Source: Terrabacter terrigena (lineage in GTDB: Bacteria > Actinomycetota > Actinomycetes > Actinomycetales > Dermatophilaceae). From it: 64,000 nucleotides of DNA. The translations under genes and the position numbers were made by a program. Below, one piece after another: positions 57,402 to 64,000 of the stretch. The stretch is taken from the NCBI RefSeq assembly GCF_042676085.1, contig NZ_JBHTKH010000007.1, positions 185,074 to 249,073 of the forward strand. The letters are read 5' to 3'. The notes under the pieces are model-generated. The model was not told the DNA's origin. It did not search any database and saw only the letters and a list, made by a program, of their open reading frames with translations. Each line of letters begins with the position of its first letter. Position 1 is the stretch's first letter.

Positions 57402-58223
57402 ATGAGAGCCCGGTCGGTCGTCGGGCGCCTCGCGCTCGTCGCGTTCCTCGCGGCGGTCGTGGCGTTCTGGGCGCTGCCGATGCTGTGGCTCGTCACGGCT
57501 CCGTTCGACTCGCGGCCGGGGCTCGACGTCAGCTGGCCCGACTGGACGCTCGCCAACTTCGAGAAGCTGTCGGAGAACCCGTACGCGTTCTCCTCCCTCA
57601 AGAACTCCGTCTACCTCGCGGTGGGCACGATGCTCGGCGTGACCGCCCTCGCGGCGCTCGCGGCTTACTCCCTCTCGCGGGTGCGCATCCCGGGGCGAAA
57701 CGGCATCCTCTACGGGCTGCTGCTGCTCAGCTCGATCGTCACGGGCACGGCCGCGATGGTGCCGATCTTCCAGCTGATGTTCCAGCTCAACCTCATCGAC
57801 GACCGCTCCGGCGTGATCCTCGTGCTGACGGGCGGCCTTCTGCCAGCGGCGATCTTCATCCTCAAGGACTTCATGGACGCGACGCCGAAGTCCTACGAGG
57901 AGAGCGCGCGGGTCTTCGGGGCGAGCCCGACCCAGGTGCTTCGGCACGTCGTCCTGCCGATCGTGCGGCCGGGGCTCGCGACCATCGCCGTGTGGGCGCT
58001 CGTCAACGTGTGGAGCGACTTCCTCACGGCATACATCCTGCTGCGCGACCCGGCCAAGATCCCGGCCGGCGTCGTCATGTACACGTTCTACTCCGAGGGC
58101 GGGCAGGCGAATCTGCCTCTCATCTCTGCGTTCTCGCTCGTCTACGCGCTGCCGGTGGTGGCGCTCTACCTGTTCGTCAACCGACGCTACGGGTTCCGGT
58201 TCCACGGAGGCATCAAGAGCTGA
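57402..58223 (+). CDS. Sugar ABC transporter permease (MalG-like)
   Basis: The 273-residue membrane protein has six helices with the EAA loop YEESARVFGASPTQVLRHVVLPIVRPGLATIAVW near 165-195 and the typical FRFHGGIKS C-terminus. It starts eight bases after the first permease; GTGAGGG in that gap is its ribosome binding site. Its stop overlaps the ATPase start (TGATG). It forms the pore with the MalF-like partner. Confidence 0.93.
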   Translation: MRARSVVGRLALVAFLAAVVAFWALPMLWLVTAPFDSRPGLDVSWPDWTLANFEKLSENPYAFSSLKNSVYLAVGTMLGVTALAALAAYSLSRVRIPGRNGILYGLLLLSSIVTGTAAMVPIFQLMFQLNLIDDRSGVILVLTGGLLPAAIFILKDFMDATPKSYEESARVFGASPTQVLRHVVLPIVRPGLATIAVWALVNVWSDFLTAYILLRDPAKIPAGVVMYTFYSEGGQANLPLISAFSLVYALPVVALYLFVNRRYGFRFHGGIKS

Positions 58224-59302
58224 TGGCCAGTATTCGTATCGAGGGCCTCACCAAGGTCTACCCGGGTGACGTCACCGCCATCGACGGTCTCGACGTCACG
58301 GTCGAGGACGGGTCGTTCTTCGCGCTGCTCGGCCCCTCGGGCTGCGGCAAGACGACACTGCTGCGCACCATCGCGGGGCTGGAGGAGGCGTCGGGCGGCT
58401 CGATCGCGATCGGCGAGCGAGACGTGACGACGCTCGCGCCGGGCGACCGCAACGTCGCCATGGTGTTCCAGGACTACGCGCTCTTCCCGCACATGACGGT
58501 GACCGACAACATCGCGTACCCGTTGCGCATCAAGAAGGTCGGCCGCAGCGAGCGCGCGGCGAAGGCGGCCGAGACCGGCGAGGGGCTCGGGCTGTCGGCC
58601 CTCATGGAGCGGCGACCCGGTGAGCTGTCGGGTGGCCAGCAGCAGCGCGTGGCGCTCGCGCGGGCGATGGCCTGCCAGCCGAGCGTCTTCCTCCTCGACG
58701 AGCCGCTCTCGAACCTCGACGCCCGGCTGCGGCTCGAGGCGCGCACCTTCCTCAAGCGGCTGCAGAAGGACCTCGGCGTCACGACCGTCTTCGTCACGCA
58801 CGACCAGAGCGAGGCGCTCGCGATGGCCGACCAGATCGCCGTCATGGAGGCCGGACGGATCCGCCAGCTCGGCACGCCCTCCGAGATCTTCCGCCGGCCG
58901 GCCAACACGTTCGTCGCCAACTTCATCGGGTCGACGCCGATGAACATGCTCCCGGGCAAGCTCGTCGGTGGCTCGTTGCAGGTCGGGTCGCTCGAGGGCG
59001 TCGACGCGGTCTCCGCCGGGTGGGCGGGTGCCGGCGCGCCGGACGGCGAGGTGACCGTGGCGTTCCGGCCGGAGTACGCGCGTGTCGACGGGAAGGGGCC
59101 GCTCGTCTTCGAGGGGACCGTCGAGACGACCGAGAGCCTGGGGGCGAGCGTCCTGGTCACGGCGCGCACCGACGACGGCCAGCGCGTGCAGGTTGTCGTG
59201 CCGGAGGGGGAGGAGCCGGAGGTCGGGGCGGTCGTGGGGGTCGCCCCGGCCTCCGGGCGAGTGCTCGTCTACGACGCGGAGGGGGAGCTGCTGTCGCCAT
59301 GA
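58223..59302 (+). CDS. ABC transporter ATP-binding protein (UgpC/MsmK-like)
   Basis: The 359-residue ATPase has Walker A LLGPSGCGKTTLLRTI (about 33-46), the Q-loop MVFQDYALFPHMTV, signature LSGGQQQRVALARAM near 132, Walker B VFLLDEPLSNLDA near 155, and the H-loop FVTHDQSEAL. A C-terminal TOBE/MOI domain (about 235-355) follows, as in MalK/UgpC/MsmK proteins. Such ATPases often serve several sugar transporters, so it may also energise the ATPase-less system at 44812-48049. It overlaps both neighbours by one to four bases. Confidence 0.95.
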   Translation: MASIRIEGLTKVYPGDVTAIDGLDVTVEDGSFFALLGPSGCGKTTLLRTIAGLEEASGGSIAIGERDVTTLAPGDRNVAMVFQDYALFPHMTVTDNIAYPLRIKKVGRSERAAKAAETGEGLGLSALMERRPGELSGGQQQRVALARAMACQPSVFLLDEPLSNLDARLRLEARTFLKRLQKDLGVTTVFVTHDQSEALAMADQIAVMEAGRIRQLGTPSEIFRRPANTFVANFIGSTPMNMLPGKLVGGSLQVGSLEGVDAVSAGWAGAGAPDGEVTVAFRPEYARVDGKGPLVFEGTVETTESLGASVLVTARTDDGQRVQVVVPEGEEPEVGAVVGVAPASGRVLVYDAEGELLSP

Positions 59303-60534
59303 CGTCCCCGACGCTGCTGCGGGTCAGTCGCACGTGGCGGCCCGAGGACCGCGCGGAGGCGCAGATCCGCTCCATCGCCTTCGACGTGCCCGGGTCAGGG
59401 GAGGGCGCGATCGAGGTCGAGATGACGTATGCCGCCGAGCCGGGTGCCGTGCTCGACCTCGGCCTCGAGGGGCCGGGGGGATACGTCGGGTGGTCGGGTG
59501 GGGCACGTAGCCGCGTCGTCGTCTCCCAAGGGTGGGCGACGCCGGGCTACGTGCCCCAAGCGGTGGAGCCGGGGATGTGGTGCGTGCTCATCGGGCTGCA
59601 CCGCGTGCCGGCCTCGGGTGCGGCGATGGAGCTGACCGTGCGGGTGGTGGAGCCGTCCGTCGTCGAGGAGCACCGGCGGTCGGAACCCGAGGACCCGGAA
59701 CCGCGCGAGGTGGCGGGCGAGGCGGCCGGGCTCCGGCGTGGGCTGCCGACGGTGGACGGCATGCGATGGCTCGCCGGCGACTTCCACTCGCACACGGTGC
59801 ACTCGGACGGGTCGCTGTCGGTGGGTGGGCTGGCGGCGCTCGCTGTCTCGCGTGGTCTGGACTTCCTGGCCGTCACCGACCACAACACGACGAGCCACCA
59901 CGCGCACCTGCCTGGGGTGGGCCGCCGGCACGGGATCACGCTCGTGCCGGGGCAGGAGGTCACGAGGGACGTCGGGCACGCGAACGTCTTCGGAGACGTC
60001 GGGCTCGTCGACTTCCGGTCGCCGCCCGAGACATGGGCGGCGCAAGCGGCGAGCCGCGGCGGGCTGTTGTCGGTCAACCACCCGCTCGGTGGTGACTGCG
60101 CGTGGCTGCTGCCGGTGGACCGCCCGCAGGTGGCCGAGGTGTGGCACTCGTCGTGGGCGCAGGTGCCGACGTGGGGTGCGCCGCTCGCCTGGTGGCTGCA
60201 GACGCCCGGCACGACCCCGATCGGAGGCAGCGACTTCCACCTGCGCGGCAGTGACGGGTTGCCCGGATCGCCGACGACGTGGGTACTTGCCGAGGGCGAC
60301 GACATCCTCGGTGCCGTGCGCGCTGGACGGACTGCCGTGAGTGCCGGCGTCGACGGGCCCCTGCTGCTTCGAGACGGCGACGGCGTCGTCGCGTTGAGGG
60401 CCGAGGGGCTGATCCTCACCGGGTTCGGACACCGACGGTGTGTGCTGCGCGACGACCGCGTGCGCGTGCCTGAGTGGCAGGGACCGGCCTGGCTGGAAGA
60501 CGGAGACAGAGCCATCCACGCCCTCTGCCCCTGA
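59299..60534 (+). CDS. CehA/McbA-family metallohydrolase (PHP-like)
   Basis: The 411-residue protein has an N-terminal beta domain (about 1-150) and a PHP-type metal-dependent phosphoesterase domain with DFHSHTVHSDGSLSVGGLAALAVSRGLDFLAVTDHNTTSHH near 160, LLSVNHPLGG near 255 and IGGSDFH near 310. All expected His/Asp metal ligands are present. CehA/McbA hydrolases cleave esters and are often found with sugar ABC genes, suggesting phosphodiester or ester trimming of the imported glycan. The ATG overlaps the ATPase stop (ATGA). It ends inside a large hairpin shared with the GH38 gene. Confidence 0.88.
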   Translation: MTSPTLLRVSRTWRPEDRAEAQIRSIAFDVPGSGEGAIEVEMTYAAEPGAVLDLGLEGPGGYVGWSGGARSRVVVSQGWATPGYVPQAVEPGMWCVLIGLHRVPASGAAMELTVRVVEPSVVEEHRRSEPEDPEPREVAGEAAGLRRGLPTVDGMRWLAGDFHSHTVHSDGSLSVGGLAALAVSRGLDFLAVTDHNTTSHHAHLPGVGRRHGITLVPGQEVTRDVGHANVFGDVGLVDFRSPPETWAAQAASRGGLLSVNHPLGGDCAWLLPVDRPQVAEVWHSSWAQVPTWGAPLAWWLQTPGTTPIGGSDFHLRGSDGLPGSPTTWVLAEGDDILGAVRAGRTAVSAGVDGPLLLRDGDGVVALRAEGLILTGFGHRRCVLRDDRVRVPEWQGPAWLEDGDRAIHALCP

Positions 60535-60634
60535 CCCCTCCCCGCGAGCAATCGAAGGAGCACGCAGTCCTCGACAGCAGGACCGCGCGGTCCCGCTCTA
60601 GGGGACGGAGTGCTCTTTCGATGGGGGTCAGGGG
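60528..60634. terminator. Nested bidirectional hairpin covering both stop codons
   Basis: Three nested inverted repeats lie between convergent genes: CCCCTGACCCC (60528-60538) with GGGGTCAGGGG (60624-60634), ATCGAAGGAGCAC (60551-60563) with GTGCTCTTTCGAT (60610-60622, one mismatch), and the palindrome GGACCGCGCGGTCC (60580-60593). The outer arms contain the TGA of each gene, so the structure is symmetrical on both strands. Confidence 0.75.
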
Positions 60635-63408
60635 GTCAGCGGGGCGCCGATGTCGAGTCTCACTGTGGCGATCTCCCACGCGCGCAGCCGAAGTCGAAGA
60701 ATGCCGTCCTCCACGTCGAGCGTGTCCCCCGCGCGGCCCATGCCATCGACTCTCGACGCCGACCGGACCGGGACGGCCTCCGACCCGAGCACGGCCTCGC
60801 CGGCGTCGTCGCTGGAGTTGAGCAGTCGCACCTCGACCGCCGTGTCGTCGTCCTGGCGTCGCCGGAGTGAGACGAGCTGTACCCCGGCTCCACCGACCGT
60901 GAGTCCCTCGGTCGCGCCTGGGGCAGTCTCGGCCGGGGCGGTGCCGGCCCTGACGACGACGGCGTGGAGGTAGGCGTCGGCTGCCTGGGCGAGACCGGCG
61001 TCGGCCCACGAGCCGCGGTGCGGCATCACGGCGAGGGACATCGTGCACGGGCCGAGCACCTGCGCCTCTGGTGTCGGCAGCTGCGGCCCGGCGGGCTCGC
61101 TGCGGTACGGATGGACGTTGCGGCTCAGGTAGCCGATCGAGCGCAGCAGCGTCACCGCCACCTCGGTGGAGCCGGCGACATCGCCGTCGACGACCTCGTA
61201 CTCCACCGTGCGGCCGAGCAGGATGCCAGCGCCGCCTGCGTCGACGAACGTCTCGGCCGGGAAGGTCGGCAACGGGTACTCCCCGACGGGTCCGGCTTCC
61301 GCCGTGCGGCCACGACGGACGACGGCGAGCTGGCCCTGGGCATGCGAGTGGTCGGCCGGCTCGGCGGTCGGCACGTGCAGCCGAAGGCGGTGGTCGCGCG
61401 TGCGGTTCTGCCAGTCGAGCCGCAACCGGACGAAGGGCTCACCGGTGCGCACCTCGACGTGCATCGAGACGAGCGTCGACTCGGTCTCTGCGGACCGTCG
61501 AGCCAGGTTGCTGCTGACTGGCAGGCCGTAGCGCCGGTCGACCCGCAGAGCTCCGACGATCGGTCCAGTGCTGCCGACGGCGGCGACGTGCGTGTCGGTC
61601 GGCGTGTCGACGAGCACGTCGTGCGCGGGCGGCGCGTAGTTGTACGAGTCGCCGGCGTCTCCGCCGTCGACGAGGCGGCCGACCCCGCGCAGGGTGACGC
61701 CCTCTGCCGAAACGATGAGCGAGCCGTCGTCAGCGACCTCGACCCGGACGAGCCTGTTGTCGAGCACCCGGTCGCCGACGCGGATGGATGCCTGGTCGGG
61801 CCCCGTGGCTGGGGTTCGGTCGTGGGCAAGTTCGACCACCCGCGCGGTGGTCCAGCCCAAGGAGGGCACGCGCACCGAGGCTGCGATGGCGCGGCGCGGC
61901 TCGTCCCGGGTGACGACCCGCCACTCGGTGCCATGGCCGGCTCGTTCCGCCGCCGCGCGCAGACGGGCCTCGGCCGCGATCGCGTCGAAGTCGGGGTCGC
62001 CGTGGTCGGCGAGGTGGAACGTGAGGACCATCGCCCCATCGTCGATCTCTAGGTCGTGCACTTGCAGTCCGAAGAGCTCGCGGTCGTGCACGCGGTGCAT
62101 CAGCCGAGGCAGGTCCTCGGATCGGACTGTCTCGCGGGCCAGCTCGGCGTCCGGCCGGGAAATCTGTTGCGCCGGAACCACGGTGCCGTCGGCCAGCTGC
62201 AGGCCGACCTGCGCCCAGTCCGCGGCTGCCGGCACGGTGAGCTCGACGACGTCGCTGCGATGCGATGCGAGCGGGTTGGCGATGACGAGCGAGCCGATCG
62301 GAGTCGCCGAGGCGGCCAGGGCCAGTGCACGGTCTTGGACCGCCTGCGCGGCGTGCTCGCCCTCCTGGAGCCGGGCGAGCACCTGGACCGCCGTCTCGTC
62401 GACGCCACAGCCGGTGACGGAGTCGTGGCAGGAGGAGTCGATGACGCGACGCCAGGCCATCGACAGATAGTGGCTGGGCAGGGTCGGCAGGTAGAGCGCG
62501 GCGAACGGCTCGGCATACCTCGTGAGCAGTCGCTCGGTGCGGGCCATGGCCTCCTTGAGGTGCCACCGGACCGACAGCACGCCCGGCAGGATGTTGGACC
62601 GGGCGTGGCTGCGCAGCTCGCCGTCGATGGTGCGCAGCTCGGGTTCCGGAGTGCGCGGTTCGGCGAGGTACTCAGTGAGCGTCGCGACCTTGATGTGCGG
62701 GCCGTCCGCGTCGGCGGCGAGGTCGGCTACCTCGCCCATGAGGGAGGGCAGAGGAGCGGCGTGGTCGGTGCCGTACATCGCGAGGAAGTCGCCGTCGTAC
62801 CAGCGCGTCTGGGTGCCGAGGCGTGCGGCGAGGCGCTCGCGGGCCGCTCCGCCGCCGAAGACGTCGGCGACGTTGCCGTAGCTGTTGGCGAGGAACTCGG
62901 TGCGGACGCCGGTGCCGTCGGGCGAGCGCCACCAGAACTCGTGGCGGTCGACCTCGGCCGGGACTCCGCGGTAGACGACGGCCTGCTCGATGCCGACGTG
63001 GCGCAGGATCTGCGGCATCTGCGCACAGTGGCCGAACATGTCGGGCAGGTATCCGACGGGCATGACCTCGCCGAGCCGGTTGGCGTCGGCCCAACCCATC
63101 TCGAGGTTGCGGATCATCGTCTCGCCGGAGCAGAGGAACTCGTCCATGAGGACGCGCCACGGCCCGATCGCGAGCTGACCGGTGGCGACGAGCTTGCGCA
63201 CCGCGTCGGTCTGCTCGGGACGGACCTCGAGGTAGTCGTCGATGGCGGCCATCTGGCCGTCCATGGTGAAGCGGAAGTCAGGCTCGCGCGCGGCGCGTTC
63301 GACGACGTCGTCCATGAGGTCGACGAGGCGGAGGCGGAAGCGCTGGAAGGGTTCGTACCACTCGCGGTCCCAGTGCGTATGCGGGACGAGCCACACCGTC
63401 GAGGTCAT
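60628..63408 (-). CDS. GH38 alpha-mannosidase (MngB-like length)
   Basis: The 926-residue enzyme starts with VWLVPHTHWDREWYEPFQRFRLRL, whose His and Asp bind the catalytic zinc. The nucleophile Asp lies in PVGYLPDMFGHCAQMPQIL near 122, and SSCHDSVTGCGVDETAV near 320 supplies a further zinc His. Beta-sandwich domains fill the C-terminal half. There is no signal peptide. Length and sequence style resemble bacterial mannosylglycerate hydrolase or alpha-mannosidase of the MngB type; it cuts alpha-mannosyl residues in the cytoplasm. It is convergent to the ABC/CehA operon and probably serves the same substrate. Confidence 0.93.
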   Translation of the reverse strand: MTSTVWLVPHTHWDREWYEPFQRFRLRLVDLMDDVVERAAREPDFRFTMDGQMAAIDDYLEVRPEQTDAVRKLVATGQLAIGPWRVLMDEFLCSGETMIRNLEMGWADANRLGEVMPVGYLPDMFGHCAQMPQILRHVGIEQAVVYRGVPAEVDRHEFWWRSPDGTGVRTEFLANSYGNVADVFGGGAARERLAARLGTQTRWYDGDFLAMYGTDHAAPLPSLMGEVADLAADADGPHIKVATLTEYLAEPRTPEPELRTIDGELRSHARSNILPGVLSVRWHLKEAMARTERLLTRYAEPFAALYLPTLPSHYLSMAWRRVIDSSCHDSVTGCGVDETAVQVLARLQEGEHAAQAVQDRALALAASATPIGSLVIANPLASHRSDVVELTVPAAADWAQVGLQLADGTVVPAQQISRPDAELARETVRSEDLPRLMHRVHDRELFGLQVHDLEIDDGAMVLTFHLADHGDPDFDAIAAEARLRAAAERAGHGTEWRVVTRDEPRRAIAASVRVPSLGWTTARVVELAHDRTPATGPDQASIRVGDRVLDNRLVRVEVADDGSLIVSAEGVTLRGVGRLVDGGDAGDSYNYAPPAHDVLVDTPTDTHVAAVGSTGPIVGALRVDRRYGLPVSSNLARRSAETESTLVSMHVEVRTGEPFVRLRLDWQNRTRDHRLRLHVPTAEPADHSHAQGQLAVVRRGRTAEAGPVGEYPLPTFPAETFVDAGGAGILLGRTVEYEVVDGDVAGSTEVAVTLLRSIGYLSRNVHPYRSEPAGPQLPTPEAQVLGPCTMSLAVMPHRGSWADAGLAQAADAYLHAVVVRAGTAPAETAPGATEGLTVGGAGVQLVSLRRRQDDDTAVEVRLLNSSDDAGEAVLGSEAVPVRSASRVDGMGRAGDTLDVEDGILRLRLRAWEIATVRLDIGAPLTP

Positions 63409-63480
63409 GGCTCACGATCATGGCAGCGGGGCACCGCCATTCGGGGCTGCGAGTGCTGACGTGTTCGGACATTCCGCTGG

Positions 63481-63500
63481 CCCCGCCGGTGTGGGCGGGG
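63481..63500 (-). terminator. Short GC hairpin after the HNH/DUF222 gene
   Basis: CCCCGCC and GGCGGGG (63481-63487, 63494-63500) flank a six-base loop, 13 bases past the HNH gene stop on the minus strand. Confidence 0.5.
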
Positions 63501-63512
63501 TGTGGGGCGGGG

Positions 63513-64000
63513 TCATCTGGTGTGCCAGGTGACCCCGAATGCGGTGACGGTCGCGGTGAGGTCGTGCTGGTGGACGTGGGTGTGGTGCCGGGGGCAGAGC
63601 AGTGCCGCGTTGGTGAGGTCGGTCCGACCGCCGCGCTGCCACGGGATGACGTGGTGGGCGTCGCACCAGGTCGGCGGCACGGTGCAGCCGTCGAAGCTGC
63701 AGCCCTTGTCGCGGGCGACCAGTGCGAGGCGCTGGCTGGGGGTGAAGAGCCGTTGGCTACGGCCGACGTCGAGCGGGGCGCCGTCCTTGCCGAGGACCAT
63801 CGGGATGATCTCGGCATCGCACGCCATCCGGCGCACGACGCTGGGTGAGAGGACGTCGCCGGTGAGCGTGACTCCGGACCCCTTGGCGCCCTTGGCGTCG
63901 CCGGAGTCGGTGAGGTCGTTGCGGAGGGTGTCGTGGTCGATGAGCACGACGACCTTGGCCTTGTCGGTGACCGGGACACCGGCCGCGGCGGCGACGCCGC
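63513..64000 (-). CDS. HNH endonuclease-domain protein of the DUF222/13E12 type, cut by window edge
   Basis: The visible C-terminal 162 residues hold a DUF222-like end (AKVVVLIDHDTLRNDL, LSPSVVRRMACDAEIIPMVLG, DVGRSQRLFTPSQRLALVARDKGCSF) followed by an HNH motif (CTVPPTWCDAHHVIPWQRGGRTDLTNAALLCPRHHTHVH) with the zinc-binding Cys pairs. These proteins are multicopy in actinobacterial genomes (REP13E12 in mycobacteria). They are often near mobile elements, though no such element is visible here. The N-terminus lies beyond the right edge. Cellular role unknown. Confidence 0.88.
   Translation of the reverse strand, partial: GVAAAAGVPVTDKAKVVVLIDHDTLRNDLTDSGDAKGAKGSGVTLTGDVLSPSVVRRMACDAEIIPMVLGKDGAPLDVGRSQRLFTPSQRLALVARDKGCSFDGCTVPPTWCDAHHVIPWQRGGRTDLTNAALLCPRHHTHVHQHDLTATVTAFGVTWHTR

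Noticed and set aside
1..64000. tRNA, rRNA, CRISPR array, transposase or prophage genes
   Set aside because: I looked for cloverleaf ends, conserved rRNA segments, regular repeats with spacers, and integrase or transposase motifs and saw none. The HNH/DUF222 gene alone is not evidence of a mobile element.

Overview
The window is about 72% G+C with the codon use and promoter style of a high-GC actinobacterium. Gene content (ECF42 sigma factor, HNH/DUF222 protein, c-di-AMP riboswitch before a CHAP hydrolase, frdABCD, many TAGNNT leaderless promoters) suggests Micrococcales, most likely Intrasporangiaceae; that placement is inference. No tRNA, rRNA, CRISPR array, insertion sequence or prophage was recognised. 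The genes read as ordinary chromosomal, mostly metabolic and cell-envelope functions.

Left third (1-25 kb): the end of a GH76 mannanase-like gene, an ECF42 sigma factor, a lipoprotein, a secreted SGNH esterase, a DUF429 protein, a ChlI/ChlD-like AAA+ and VWA pair, small enzymes (two DHFR-fold reductases, GNAT, thermonuclease, methyltransferase), a coupled acyl-ACP-reductase-like and NDH-2-like gene pair, a small protein with serine at every third residue, a YcaQ-type glycosylase, and a complete fumarate reductase operon frdABCD on the minus strand. Next comes a minus-strand MoxR-DUF58-VWA-VWA operon headed by a membrane-anchored trypsin-like protease. Its DUF58-VWA junction holds a five-fold tandem repeat of a ribosome binding site plus start codon.

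Middle third (25-43 kb): a CHAD protein, a PAT-like acetyltransferase, an OYE-type ene reductase, a secreted CHAP hydrolase under a c-di-AMP riboswitch with a perfect CRP-like operator further upstream, a glyoxalase-fold protein, a large GH38 alpha-mannosidase, DUF1801 protein, alpha/beta hydrolase, zinc alcohol dehydrogenase, pirin, MFS transporter, subtilisin-like protease, and several hypothetical genes.

Right third (43-64 kb): two sugar-uptake regions. The first is a ROK regulator with two permeases, a binding protein and two GH31 glucosidases, but no ATPase. It is preceded by a TTGACG-17-TATGTT promoter and three 12-bp-spaced near-palindromes. The second is a DeoR-type regulator, then a binding protein, two permeases, an ATPase and a CehA/McbA-like metallohydrolase, facing a GH38 alpha-mannosidase across a large bidirectional hairpin. 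With the GH76 fragment and the other GH38 gene, this points to use of alpha-mannan or glycoprotein glycans and alpha-glucans. An HNH/DUF222 gene runs off the right end.

The most unusual signals are the 14-bp start-codon relay at 22127-22196, the S-x-x triplet protein at 14220, the heptamer GGCATAC/GTATGCC, which recurs about 38 times and forces rare codons, and the hairpins placed just after both sugar-binding-protein genes.
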